Below, one piece after another: positions 1-9,471 of a stretch of DNA of 64,000 nucleotides (positions are counted from its first letter, which is position 1; each line of letters starts with the position of its first letter). Under the pieces are notes generated by a model, which was not told the origin of the DNA, did not search any database, and worked only from the letters and a program-made list of their open reading frames with translations. The stretch covers positions 1 through 64,000 of the forward strand of contig JAFRIV010000045.1 in NCBI GenBank assembly GCA_017432615.1, given 5' to 3'. The DNA is from Oscillospiraceae bacterium. Its GTDB lineage: Bacteria; Bacillota; Clostridia; Oscillospirales; Oscillospiraceae. Made by a program: the position numbers and the translations under genes.

Positions 1-1
1 G

Positions 2-2689
2 TATGACGGCGCCGCTCACAGCAACAGGGCAGTTACTGTTACAAAGGGCAAGTTGCATGAAGGTGACGAACTGGTGGCGACGGCAACCGGCCGTGTGACG
101 AATGTGGCGGACACCGCAGCGGGCAACAACCCGATCGCGGAGGGCTACAGGATCATGCACGGCGAGGAAGACGTGACAAAGAATTACGTCATCACGGCGG
201 AAGCCGGCACGCTGACGGTCAGCAAAGCGGCTGTGACAGTCAGAATAACCGGCCATACGGGCAGCTCGAACTTCAGCGGAGAAGAGCAGCGTGTTGAAGG
301 CTATGAAGTTGTGTCGATCAGCAACCCGCTCTACACGACGGACGACTTTACGCTCAGCGGCGAAGCTGTGGCAAAGGGCACGCACGCCGGCACCTATCAG
401 ATGGGCCTGGAAGGCAGATTTACAAACACCAACGGCAACTTTGACGTAAGCTTTGACGTGACGGACGGCTGGCTGAAGATCGAGCGCCTGAAGATCAATG
501 TCCGGATCACCGGCCATGAGCAGACAAATGTCTACGACGGTGCGGAACACAGTGTCAGCGGCTACGATGTTGAGATCAGCAACCCGCTGTTCAGAAAGGG
601 TTACATTACCTTCAGCGGCGTTACGGGAATCGGCGAAGAGTCCATTCCCGGCGTGCGCACGCTTCAGGGCAACCCGGATGGGGCAGGACTGACAGAGCCT
701 GCCGATGAGGTCAACGGGCCTGAGGTCACGGCAAAACGTACGGATGTCGGGAAAACGAACATGGGCCTTGCGGAAAGCCAGTTCACCAACACCAGTGCAT
801 ACAATGACTATGATGTCACCTTTATGCTGGTGAAGGACGGCTCTCAGGAGATCACAAAGCGTCCGCTGGAACTGACGGCGAATAATGCCGATAATCTGTT
901 CATGGCGGAAGAGATCACCTTTGCCACGGCGGAAGACGCGGAAGCTCCGTACTACGGGATCACCGGCGGAACAAGCCTCGCGGAAGGCCAGAATATCACA
1001 AGGATCACGCTGCACGGCGCAGGGACGCACGCCGGCACCTATCCGATCACGATCGACAGAGACAGCATAGAGATCGGCGCTTATACCGACAACTATGACA
1101 TCACGGTGCTCCCGGGCACACTGACGATCGGCAGATCTGCCAATATTACCGTCACCAAGACGTGGGAGGACAAAGCCTGGACAAGGAATACCGGAGCGCC
1201 CGAAGACGACTTCTACGGCCTGCGTCCGGACAGTGTGGAGTACACGCTCCGGCGTGCAGTGGCAGGCGGAACGGCAGAAGTGGTCGATACCGTGACAGCC
1301 ACGGCGGATGACGGGTATGCATACGCATGGGCCTATCTGCCCGCAGCGGATGACAGCGGAAATGCCTATGTCTATACAGTGGCAGAGACGCGTGTAAACG
1401 GCTACAGACAAGCGTTTGTTGAACCCGGTCGGACCGTCGGTGACGACACCGATGACTACTTCATTGCCGTGACGAATATGCTCGACATCGCAAACGTTAC
1501 CGTGCAGAAGACCTGGAACGACGAGAGTGACAGATACGGGCTTCGCCCGAATGAGCTCAGCCTCACGCTGGAGCAGAATGCTGAAACCATGGCAAAGGCT
1601 CCGGCAGCCGCAGTAACAAAGAACGGCAATATCTGGACGTATGTATGGTCTCAAGTGCCGGTATCGGACAGCAATGGCGAACCCTATGACTACTCCGTGA
1701 CGGAGTCTGCTGTCCCGAACGGCTACGTCAAAGACGGTGAGAACACGGCAGACATCAGCGGCGACTATAGCGGCGAGCTCGTCAACGAGCTTGAAACGCT
1801 GGAAGTCACAGCCTACAAGTTCTGGGACGATGACGGCGATGCCTACAATACCCGTCCCGCCGACCTGACGCTGACGCTCTACCGCAACGGGGAAGCAATG
1901 GCGAATGCGCCGGCACCGGAAGTGGTGAAAGAAGAGGATACCTGGACCTATGTCTGGAGCCGCCTCCCGGTCAGAGACAATGCCGGCACGGCCTACCAGT
2001 ATGACGTGAGAGAGGAAGCCGCCAATATTCCGGATTTCTACATCCCGTCGGCACCGTCCGTGACGTACCGTGCGGAAGACGGCGTCATCGTTGAAATTAC
2101 CAACCGCCTGTCCGTTACGGAACTGACGGTGGTGAAGGAATGGGTCGATGAGGCGGCGGATGTTGCCGGACGGCCGAATGTGGAAGTGACGCTGATGAAC
2201 CGGACAGAGAACACGCCGGCCATGGCGCCCATCACACTCACAAGAGCCAACAACTGGACAGCAACCGTCCTCGTGCCGTACCAGACTGCGGACGGAAGAC
2301 CGATCGTCTATGAATGGATCGAAGCCGCAGTGCCAGGCTACAGGCTCAGCGACACGCTGGTCGACGGCGTCGTGACGACGCTGGTCAACGAAAGGCTTGC
2401 GCCTGTGCCCGAAGGGACCTTCACCCTGACGGTGCACTACCGGTACCTTGACGGCACGGAAGCCGCCGCGACGGTAACGGAAGAGTATACGGCGGGTGAG
2501 GCTTACAGCATCGGATCCCCGGTGATCGAAGGCTACTTCGCTAACCGGCTGGTGGTCAGCGGCGTGATGCCGAACCGTGACGTGACGGTGACAGTGCTCT
2601 ACTTCAAACCGGGCGAGGTCATCGAAGACTACCAGACGGCTTTGGGTCTCGGCAACGTCTACAGCAACCTGGGCGAATGCCTCGAATAA
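2..2689 (+). CDS. Secreted MBG/Cna-B repeat surface protein, 5' end outside the window
   Basis: The frame is open from base 2, and the only start-like codon nearby (TTG at 53) sits inside a domain (YDGAAHS just before it), so the real start lies upstream. Numbered from base 53, residues about 1-360 hold MBG-type beta domains (motifs VYDG, AGTY). Four Cna-B domains start near residues 362, 479, 582 and 690 (VTKTWED, VQKTWND, YKFWDDD, VVKEWVD), followed by a MucBP-like domain (about 789-850). Such proteins are extracellular stalks or adhesins, often stabilised by isopeptide bonds. There is no LPXTG motif, hydrophobic anchor or basic tail. The protein ends instead with EDYQTALGL and ECLE, a tail that resembles part of the protein at 11436. 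It is probably co-expressed or functionally grouped with the secreted proteins downstream. The substrate is unknown. Confidence 0.88.
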   Translation, partial: YDGAAHSNRAVTVTKGKLHEGDELVATATGRVTNVADTAAGNNPIAEGYRIMHGEEDVTKNYVITAEAGTLTVSKAAVTVRITGHTGSSNFSGEEQRVEGYEVVSISNPLYTTDDFTLSGEAVAKGTHAGTYQMGLEGRFTNTNGNFDVSFDVTDGWLKIERLKINVRITGHEQTNVYDGAEHSVSGYDVEISNPLFRKGYITFSGVTGIGEESIPGVRTLQGNPDGAGLTEPADEVNGPEVTAKRTDVGKTNMGLAESQFTNTSAYNDYDVTFMLVKDGSQEITKRPLELTANNADNLFMAEEITFATAEDAEAPYYGITGGTSLAEGQNITRITLHGAGTHAGTYPITIDRDSIEIGAYTDNYDITVLPGTLTIGRSANITVTKTWEDKAWTRNTGAPEDDFYGLRPDSVEYTLRRAVAGGTAEVVDTVTATADDGYAYAWAYLPAADDSGNAYVYTVAETRVNGYRQAFVEPGRTVGDDTDDYFIAVTNMLDIANVTVQKTWNDESDRYGLRPNELSLTLEQNAETMAKAPAAAVTKNGNIWTYVWSQVPVSDSNGEPYDYSVTESAVPNGYVKDGENTADISGDYSGELVNELETLEVTAYKFWDDDGDAYNTRPADLTLTLYRNGEAMANAPAPEVVKEEDTWTYVWSRLPVRDNAGTAYQYDVREEAANIPDFYIPSAPSVTYRAEDGVIVEITNRLSVTELTVVKEWVDEAADVAGRPNVEVTLMNRTENTPAMAPITLTRANNWTATVLVPYQTADGRPIVYEWIEAAVPGYRLSDTLVDGVVTTLVNERLAPVPEGTFTLTVHYRYLDGTEAAATVTEEYTAGEAYSIGSPVIEGYFANRLVVSGVMPNRDVTVTVLYFKPGEVIEDYQTALGLGNVYSNLGECLE

Positions 2690-2762
2690 TGAAAAAAGAA
2701 TCCATTTAAAAGCAAAAGCAGTATGATTTCTCCGGCAGATCTGTTCAGCCGGGAAAGCAGAC

Positions 2763-2797
2763 GGAGACCACGCCGCCTGTGCGTGGTCTCCCGTTTA
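2763..2797 (+). terminator. Hairpin terminator after the surface protein gene
   Basis: Perfect 11-bp arms (GGAGACCACGC at 2763-2773 and GCGTGGTCTCC at 2781-2791) with a 7-base loop are followed by a weak T run (CGTTTAAAA). It lies between the first and second genes, so it may act as an attenuator rather than a full stop. Confidence 0.6.
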
Positions 2798-2823
2798 AAA
2801 GCGGATAGCGGAAAGGATGGCTT

Positions 2824-4863
2824 ATGAGAAAAAGGCTGATTGCATTCCTGCTTGTCATCATGATGCTGGCGGGGATGTGCACCGCATTTGCGGAGGAGGA
2901 AACGGAGGCAAAGATCGATCCGCGTTATGCGCCTTCTGCCGTCGGTGAAACGGTTTCCGCGGCGATCGCCGCGGGCGTGGACCCGGCAGAGATCGTTTTC
3001 CGTGACCGCCTGACCGTCGGCAATGTGACGGCGATGCGGGGCGATTTCTTTACCGACGTGTTCGGCAATTCCACCAGCGACATCGATGTGCGCACGCTCC
3101 TGCACGCCTATGATCTGGTGCGCTGGAACGGTGCCGAAGGCGGATATGAGACGGATCCTTCCGTGGTTAGCGGCATTGCGGTCACCGAAACGGAAGCGGG
3201 GGACCGGAGTTTTATTCTGGTGCTCTACGATGATCTGAAGTATTCCGACGGGGAGCCGATCACCGCCTGGGACTATGCCTTTTCCTTCCTGCTGCGCATC
3301 GCGCCGGAGCTGAAAGAACTCGGCGGCACGCCGCAGGAGGCGCCCTGGCTGCTGGGGTATGACGCCTATCTCTCCGGAGAGGTGCCGTATCTGGAAGGGG
3401 TGCATGTCCTCTCGGATAATACGCTGCGCCTCACACTGGATCACGAATTCCTCCCGTTCTTCTTTGAAATGGGGCTTCTCAGCTGCAAACCGTATCCGAT
3501 CCGTGTGATCGCGCCGGGGGTTGCCGTGCGCGATGACGGAGAAGGGGTATACCTCGCTAACGCAGATCCCACTGTTCGTCAGCCGGTGTTTACGGCAGAT
3601 CTTCTGCGGCAGACGATCCTCGATCCGGCAGCGGGATACAACAGCCATCCTTCTGTGGTGACCGGCCCTTATATCCTGACCGCCTGGGACGGTGTGAAAG
3701 CTGAATTTGAAAGGAATCCGTATTATAAAGGGAATGCGGACGGAAAACATGCCCTGATCAGCCATCTTACCTACACGCTTGCCGACAACAGCACCATGAT
3801 CGACGCACTCTCCAACGGTTCCTTCGGCCTGCTCAACAAAGTAATGAGAGACGATGTGATCCGCCGGGGGATGGCGCAGATCGGCTCCGGCGATCTCCGC
3901 ATGAGCAACTACCCGCGCAGCGGCCTGAGCATGCTCCGTTTTTCGAAGGGAAAAGAGGCCGTTTCTTCGCAAAAGGTACGGCAGGCCATTGCCTGGTGCC
4001 TGGACAGGGATGCCGTTGTGGAGGAATATACCGGCAGTTTCGGCCAGCGGGTGGACGGCTACTACGGCGTGGGCCAGTGGATGGTCGGCCTGGTGAACGG
4101 GACGACGGAGCCGCCTGTTGATCCGCCGGAAGATGCGAACGATGCCGAGGCACAGGCTGCGTATGAAGCGGAACTGGAAGCCTGGGAAGCGTTGGCGCTG
4201 GACGACCTCACGGCATATGCCGTCGATGTGGAAAAAGCGCAGCAGCTTCTGGAAGAGGACGGCTGGACGCTGAATAACGAGGGGCTGCGTCAGAAGGAGA
4301 TGGACGGAAAAACCGTAACACTCTCCCTGACCATGCTCTATCCGGACGGCAACACCATTGCGGAAGCATTTGAAAAACACTTTGTGCCGTATCTTGCACA
4401 GGCCGGTATTGCGCTGGAACTGCGGCCCGCCCCGCTCTCGGAGATCGCCCGCCAGGTTCAGGAAGATGCACCGGACGGCGCGGATATGGTCTTCCGGGCA
4501 GTGAACTTCGGCATTCTGTTCGATCCCACCTCCGAGTTTACCGAAGAGGATGAGGCCGCCCCGGCAGCGGCGGAAAACGATCTTTACGATCTCTCTGTGA
4601 ATATGCGCTCCACCGAACCGGGCGAAGTGCTGGAGTACGTGCAGAAGTGGGTCGCCTTTGAAAAGCAGTTTAATGAGGACCTGCCGTCGATCCCGCTGTA
4701 TTCCAACGTATATTTTGATTTTTATACAAGTCTTCTGCAGGATTATGCGGTGACTGCCAACGATACCTGGGGAGAAGGGATCCTGGGTGCTGTCCTGGCG
4801 GAGATCCCGGAATATCAGGCAGCCGAAGCGGAAGCGGAGGAAGATCTGGTCTTTGAAGGCTGA
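2824..4863 (+). CDS. Secreted family-5 (OppA/DppA-type) solute-binding protein
   Basis: This 679-aa protein matches the extracellular oligopeptide-binding family: SDGEPITAWDYAFSF, the RQAIAWCLDRD segment, and a C-terminal half ending in LPSIPLYSNVYFDFY. The N-terminus is a classical signal peptide (MRKRLIAFLLVIMML then AFA before EEE). The only cysteine there follows Met (LAGMC), not Gly/Ala/Ser, so no lipobox is seen. In Gram-positive bacteria these receptors are normally lipoproteins coupled to ABC permeases. Here no permease or ATPase gene is adjacent. A paralogue lies at 7330. The C-terminus is acidic. It may be a freely secreted or wall-associated peptide-binding protein rather than a transporter component; that role is inference. 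Start ATG 2824 follows GAAAGGATGG. Confidence 0.85.
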   Translation: MRKRLIAFLLVIMMLAGMCTAFAEEETEAKIDPRYAPSAVGETVSAAIAAGVDPAEIVFRDRLTVGNVTAMRGDFFTDVFGNSTSDIDVRTLLHAYDLVRWNGAEGGYETDPSVVSGIAVTETEAGDRSFILVLYDDLKYSDGEPITAWDYAFSFLLRIAPELKELGGTPQEAPWLLGYDAYLSGEVPYLEGVHVLSDNTLRLTLDHEFLPFFFEMGLLSCKPYPIRVIAPGVAVRDDGEGVYLANADPTVRQPVFTADLLRQTILDPAAGYNSHPSVVTGPYILTAWDGVKAEFERNPYYKGNADGKHALISHLTYTLADNSTMIDALSNGSFGLLNKVMRDDVIRRGMAQIGSGDLRMSNYPRSGLSMLRFSKGKEAVSSQKVRQAIAWCLDRDAVVEEYTGSFGQRVDGYYGVGQWMVGLVNGTTEPPVDPPEDANDAEAQAAYEAELEAWEALALDDLTAYAVDVEKAQQLLEEDGWTLNNEGLRQKEMDGKTVTLSLTMLYPDGNTIAEAFEKHFVPYLAQAGIALELRPAPLSEIARQVQEDAPDGADMVFRAVNFGILFDPTSEFTEEDEAAPAAAENDLYDLSVNMRSTEPGEVLEYVQKWVAFEKQFNEDLPSIPLYSNVYFDFYTSLLQDYAVTANDTWGEGILGAVLAEIPEYQAAEAEAEEDLVFEG

Positions 4864-4899
4864 TCGTTCCGAAAACAGACAGTTTCCCCTTCCCCGTGA

Positions 4900-4942
4900 T
4901 TCAGACGGAAGCCCGGAAGGGGCCTCCGTCTGAAACTGTTTT
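4900..4942 (+). terminator. Rho-independent terminator after the binding-protein gene
   Basis: Perfect 10-bp arms TTCAGACGGA (4900-4909) and TCCGTCTGAA (4925-4934) are followed by ACTGTTTTG. It separates the binding-protein gene from the promoter at 4966. Confidence 0.75.
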
Positions 4943-4965
4943 GTAACAAACTTACGATCCTGTCA

Positions 4966-4995
4966 TTGACAGGGACCCCTTGGAAGGGGTATAAT
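4966..4995 (+). promoter_or_regulatory. Near-consensus sigma-A promoter with an internal inverted repeat
   Basis: TTGACA (4966-4971), an 18-bp spacer and TATAAT (4990-4995). The spacer carries ACCCCTT GG AAGGGGT (4975-4990), a 7-bp inverted repeat placed where a repressor or activator could contact both promoter elements. It drives the Cna-B gene at 5055. Confidence 0.8.
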
Positions 4996-5054
4996 ATTCA
5001 ATTGATAAATTGTGCTAAAAGGAATCGTTCTCCGGCGGAAAGGGGGGAGCTGTC

Positions 5055-7310
5055 CTGAAAAACTTCATAAGACAAAGGCTCCTTCCTCTGCTTCTTTTGC
5101 TTCTCCTGCTGGCAGGATCAGTTCCATTACAGCTTCCGGGATATGCGGAAGAAACCTCCTCTGCCTCCTCCCGGGAAGGCTGGTTCAAGGCGTCCTCCGA
5201 CAGTGTCCGGAGCAATGAGCTCCGCGTTACCGCCCTGCTGGCCACCGTTACGCGGGAACTGAAGGAATTTCTGACGGATGTGACGATATTTGCGCCGCAA
5301 ATGTCGGACGGGACTTATTCCGTGGTCGCGGACACCGCCTATACGGTGTGCCTGACCTTTGCCGAAAAAACGACGCGGCATTTTTCAAAATCGGATGTGA
5401 CGGACCTGTTCTATCCCGTCCCGGCGGGTTTTTCGGCGCAGGACGGACAATATGATTATCTGGAAGTGGAGATCAACGGAGAGCTGATCCATATCCGGTC
5501 GGAGGATGTCTTCCCCGGGGAGAGCGTCAGCCTCTACCGGGTGTCGGACGGGATGCTGGAGGTCACCTGGTCTCCTGCCCTGGCAGACTATCTTGCCGAA
5601 AAGGGATATACCTACGGCGATGAGATCTCCGTCTACATCACAGGGCCGTTCGTATACGGGACGTCGCAGATCCGGTTTTCCGACAGGATCACCAGAAGCA
5701 TCGTTTTCGAGGGCGGTACGGAAGATGTCCATCTGAACAAGACGATGGAGGAAGCGGATCTTGCCGGGAAGGAAGTCACTTGGAAGATCTTCTTCAGTGT
5801 GCCTGCTGCCGGGCTGCCCAATGCCGTGCTGACCGATACCTTCCCCACGAACGGGACCTATGTGGAACCACTGAAGCCCCTCAGTGCCAGTACCGGCAGG
5901 CTGCTTCTGGTAACCGGCCTGCTGGAAGGCGAGGAATATGAGATCACTGAGGGATCGACAGCTGCTGTCATTTCCTTCTATTACCGCAATGAGGCGGGGG
6001 AAAGGGTCGCCGGTCTGAAACAGAACAGCGAGGCGCGTAACATCACCGTCCTGCTGAAGACGGTGATCAGTGAGGAATGGATCCGCTCGGATATCAAAAC
6101 GGACAGGGATCTCTGGCATCAGAACTATGCCGAGCTGCAATACCGAAGCGGTGAAAAGAAAAATGCCATGGCCGAAACGATCCTGACGGATGTGGGCAGG
6201 CTCCGCATCCGGAAGCGGATCAGCGCCGAAGTGTTCGGCAAGATGACGGAGGAGCAGAAAAGCGGCATCGTTTTTACGGTAACCGGAGAAAAGGGGTATA
6301 CCGAGGCCTTTACCCTGGCTGATATGGGCGAAGCCCTGAGTTACCTGCTGATCGATCTTCCGGTGGATGTCTATACCGTCGCAGAGACGGGGGCGGATAA
6401 TTCCGCCAACGTTCCTTCGGGATACAAGTACAAAAGCACGTCTTACAATGTGGAAGGCGGGAAGGTTGCCGTTACCGTCAACAGAACGTCAACGGTCACA
6501 GTGGCCAATGTCTATGCGGTCGACAAAGGCAGCAAGGATAAGGATGATTCGGCGAAAAAGGCAAAGTCCGGAGGGTCCGGCGGCGCAAGTACAGTCATCC
6601 AGGTCTCCGGCACCGTCGTCTGGGACGACCAGGATAATGCAGCCGGCAGGCGTCCGCAGGAGGTCCTGATCGATCTCTACGCAGGCGAGAAGTATGTCGG
6701 CACGAAAGTCGCCACGGCAGAGGGCAACTGGGAATGGAGCTTTGCGAACCTGGTGAGGAAGGACGCGGACACAGGGGAGAACATCCGTTATTCTGTCCGG
6801 GTCCAGCCGGTCTCCAAATATGACGTCGTGGTCAATGGCTACCGGATCACCTGTATCGACAACCCCTTCAAGGCGGAGGAGACGCAGATCCGCGTCCAGA
6901 AAATCTGGGACGACGACAGCAATGCCATGGGTATGCGGCCGGAGAGTATCCGGGTGATGCTGTCCAACGGCTCATCGGTCCTTCTGAGCGAAAAAAACGG
7001 GTGGATGGCTACCGTCAGCAATCTGCCGATGTATGACAAGGGAAAGGTCATTGCCTATTCCTGGACGGAGGAACTCATTCCGGGCTACCGGCTGACGGAT
7101 ACGCTGGTGAACGGCCCGATGACGATTCTTACAAACAGCTGCATCGTCAATCCAAGGCAGCAGCTTTCCGGGCTGAAGGGTCAGGGCGGTATTGTCTATC
7201 CCGATTTTAAACCGGAACTGCCGGGCGCCGGGATCACTGACCGGGAAGATCTGATGGTGCAGTTCCCGGTGGAAGTCACCGTCCGGCAGACGGGGGACAC
7301 GATCGACTGA
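5055..7310 (+). CDS. Secreted Cna-B/SpaA-like surface protein, likely CTG start
   Basis: From codon 5055 the product is about 751 aa. The first ATG/GTG/TTG in frame that could serve (TTG 5097) would cut the signal peptide in half. Starting at CTG 5055 gives KNFIRQRLLP, a run of leucines and a GYAEE cleavage region, with GGGGGGAG five bases upstream. No ATG, GTG or TTG lies between the upstream stop (5016) and 5055. The first half resembles an isopeptide-forming domain. A SpaA/Cna-like domain follows (GRLRIRKRI), then a Ser/Gly/Lys linker and two Cna-B domains (VSGTVVWDDQD, VQKIWDDDSN). No LPXTG motif or membrane anchor is visible; PELPGAG near the end lacks a following hydrophobic segment. 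It probably acts outside the cell. The ligand is unknown. Confidence 0.82.
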   Translation: MKNFIRQRLLPLLLLLLLLAGSVPLQLPGYAEETSSASSREGWFKASSDSVRSNELRVTALLATVTRELKEFLTDVTIFAPQMSDGTYSVVADTAYTVCLTFAEKTTRHFSKSDVTDLFYPVPAGFSAQDGQYDYLEVEINGELIHIRSEDVFPGESVSLYRVSDGMLEVTWSPALADYLAEKGYTYGDEISVYITGPFVYGTSQIRFSDRITRSIVFEGGTEDVHLNKTMEEADLAGKEVTWKIFFSVPAAGLPNAVLTDTFPTNGTYVEPLKPLSASTGRLLLVTGLLEGEEYEITEGSTAAVISFYYRNEAGERVAGLKQNSEARNITVLLKTVISEEWIRSDIKTDRDLWHQNYAELQYRSGEKKNAMAETILTDVGRLRIRKRISAEVFGKMTEEQKSGIVFTVTGEKGYTEAFTLADMGEALSYLLIDLPVDVYTVAETGADNSANVPSGYKYKSTSYNVEGGKVAVTVNRTSTVTVANVYAVDKGSKDKDDSAKKAKSGGSGGASTVIQVSGTVVWDDQDNAAGRRPQEVLIDLYAGEKYVGTKVATAEGNWEWSFANLVRKDADTGENIRYSVRVQPVSKYDVVVNGYRITCIDNPFKAEETQIRVQKIWDDDSNAMGMRPESIRVMLSNGSSVLLSEKNGWMATVSNLPMYDKGKVIAYSWTEELIPGYRLTDTLVNGPMTILTNSCIVNPRQQLSGLKGQGGIVYPDFKPELPGAGITDREDLMVQFPVEVTVRQTGDTID

Positions 7311-7329
7311 ACAGAAAGGGGGCGGAAAT

Positions 7330-9441
7330 GTGAAAAGACTCTGTGCCATGCTTCTTGCGGCATGGATGCTCGCTTTCTGTCTTCCGTTTTCCGCCTTTGC
7401 CGAAGAAAGCGCAGCGGGCCACCCCGAGGAACTCATCGTCGGCAGCCCCACACCGGTTACGGGAAGCTTCTTTCATGAGATCTTCAGCAGCAACACGGCG
7501 GACGCCGATGTCAGAGAGCTGATCCACGGCTGCAGCCTTGTCAGGCGGGAGCCGGGCCAGGCAGACTTTTCCTTTGATCCCTCGGTGGTCAAAGCGGTGC
7601 GTATGGTGGAGGACCAGGCGGGCAATCACTCCTATTATCTTGTCCTGGCGGAAGACCTTTTCTACAGTGACGGCACGCCGATCACTGCCTGGGATTATGC
7701 CTTCTCATTCCTCCTTCTGATCAGCCCCGAACTTCAGGAAGCGGGGGGCAGAAGGATGGACGCGGATTACCTCCTCGGCTATCAGGACTATGAGAGCGGG
7801 CGCTTTCCGTGCCTCACGGGCGTCAGCGTTCTCAGTGACAGCCAGATGATCATCACGCTCAGTCATCGTGCCCTGCCGTACTTTTTTGAAACAAGTCTTC
7901 TGCAGTGCACACCCTATCCGATCGATGCCATCGCCCCGGGCTGCCGGGTGTACGATGACGGATACGGGGTCTATCTCGGCAACCGGGATCCATCCGTGCC
8001 GGAACCGGTTTTCAGCGCCTCGCTCCTGCGGCGCACCCTGTTCGATCCGGATACGGGATATATCAGCCATCCCTCCGTCACGTCTGGCCCCTATGTGCTC
8101 ACTTCCTTTGACGGCACGACCTGTCATTTCCTGCGCAACGGATACTACAAAGGAAATACCGTTTCCGACATTGAAAAGATTGCCTTTACCGTCCTGGATT
8201 ATCGCACCATGACGCAGCAGCTGGCAGACGGAGAGCTTCACCTGGTCAACAAGGCGGCATACGGCCCTGCTATCGTGGAAACCATGCAGAGTGTCGGGCA
8301 AACAGCTGTCCGTTTTGAAAATTATCCGCGCGTCGGGCTTACCTTTGTCGCTTTTTCAACGGAGCTGCCGACCGTGCACGAGCCGGAAGTGCGCCGCGCC
8401 ATCGCCTGGTGTATGGACAGAGAAGGGCTGACGCGCGCCTATACCCAGGGGTTCGGCATCCCGGTAGATGGTTTCTTTGGCATCGAACAGTGGGAGTATC
8501 TCCTGGTCAACCGTGAGATCGATTTTCCGATCGAGCATCTGGACGATGAGGAGTATGACGCATCACTCGCCGCCTGGGAAGCCCTGAATCTGGATGATCT
8601 TACCTCGTACGCAGTGGATACAGACAGGGCAAACGCCCTTCTGGACGACGCCGGCTGGACGCTGAACCGTGACGGCGGTGCCTACCGGGCCGGCACGGAT
8701 GATGTGCGTTGCAAACGCATCGGGGAGGAGCTTGTCGCTCTGGATCTCACCCTGATGGTGCCGGAGGGAAATGCTGTTGTTTCCTTCCTGGAAGAGTTCT
8801 TTCTCGCCAACCTGCGTCTCTGCGGCATCCGCCTTACTCCGGTCCCGGTACCGATGCAGCAGCTGCTCGCATCCTACTATGGAGAGGCAGAGCGTACCGC
8901 CGATATGCTGTATCTGGGCACAAACTTTCATACCGTGATCGATCCCGTCTTAAGTTATGCCTCCGAAGAGGATGCCGCCCTCACCGTGTGGCAGACCCTT
9001 TATTCGGATGATGAGGAACTCCGCCGCCTCGCGGAGGAGATGCGGCGCACGGAGCCGGAGGATGTTCTGGAATATGTCACCCGGTGGATCGCATTTCAAA
9101 AGCGGTACAATGAAGTGCTCCCGTCGATACCGGTCTATTCCAATATTTACTTTGACTTTTACACCCCTCTTCTTCAGAATTACCGGATCTCCGAACACGC
9201 GTCCTGGGCGGAGGCCGTGACGGAAGCTTTCTGGGAGGGCAGTGCCGTTTCTCAGAAGGAAGAAGATTATGAGATCATTGATGATTACAGCGCCGGGGAA
9301 GAAGACCTGACCGAGATCGATGATTTTGGAGACGAAGAGGACTTTATGGAGATCACCGATTTCGATGCCGAAGGCGGTTTTTCCTTAAACGGTGATGTTG
9401 GCGGTGATGACGGTGATTTTGTTGAGATCGACGATTTTTAA
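7330..9441 (+). CDS. Secreted family-5 solute-binding protein with acidic EIDDF-repeat tail
   Basis: A clear paralogue of the 2824 product (shared SDGTPITAWDYAFSFLL, SHPSV..GPYVLTSFDG, LPSIPVYSNIYFDFYTPLLQNY). GTG 7330 is chosen because GAAAGGGGGCGG precedes it and a complete signal peptide follows (MKRLCAMLLAAWML to AFA-EES). The overlapping ATG at 7328 runs straight into TGA. MLAFC is not a lipobox, so it is probably cleaved by signal peptidase I and released. About 60 residues at the C-terminus are very acidic and repeat EIDDY / EIDDF / EITDF / EIDDF. The 2824 paralogue lacks this tail. A similar VEIDDY element occurs in the protein at 11436. No permease genes are nearby. The tail may bind calcium or dock partner proteins; that is inference. 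Confidence 0.85.
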   Translation: MKRLCAMLLAAWMLAFCLPFSAFAEESAAGHPEELIVGSPTPVTGSFFHEIFSSNTADADVRELIHGCSLVRREPGQADFSFDPSVVKAVRMVEDQAGNHSYYLVLAEDLFYSDGTPITAWDYAFSFLLLISPELQEAGGRRMDADYLLGYQDYESGRFPCLTGVSVLSDSQMIITLSHRALPYFFETSLLQCTPYPIDAIAPGCRVYDDGYGVYLGNRDPSVPEPVFSASLLRRTLFDPDTGYISHPSVTSGPYVLTSFDGTTCHFLRNGYYKGNTVSDIEKIAFTVLDYRTMTQQLADGELHLVNKAAYGPAIVETMQSVGQTAVRFENYPRVGLTFVAFSTELPTVHEPEVRRAIAWCMDREGLTRAYTQGFGIPVDGFFGIEQWEYLLVNREIDFPIEHLDDEEYDASLAAWEALNLDDLTSYAVDTDRANALLDDAGWTLNRDGGAYRAGTDDVRCKRIGEELVALDLTLMVPEGNAVVSFLEEFFLANLRLCGIRLTPVPVPMQQLLASYYGEAERTADMLYLGTNFHTVIDPVLSYASEEDAALTVWQTLYSDDEELRRLAEEMRRTEPEDVLEYVTRWIAFQKRYNEVLPSIPVYSNIYFDFYTPLLQNYRISEHASWAEAVTEAFWEGSAVSQKEEDYEIIDDYSAGEEDLTEIDDFGDEEDFMEITDFDAEGGFSLNGDVGGDDGDFVEIDDF

Positions 9442-9471
9442 CGAAAAACATCTGGAAAGGGTTGATATACA

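Noticed and set aside
2659..4380. Long minus-strand ORF of 573 codons opposite the binding-protein gene
   Set aside because: Antisense shadow of a GC-rich gene; the plus-strand frame has a signal peptide, an RBS and family motifs, while this one has none.
7200..7260. Sortase signal (PELPGAG) in the second Cna-B protein
   Set aside because: It is not LPXTG and no hydrophobic stretch or basic tail follows.
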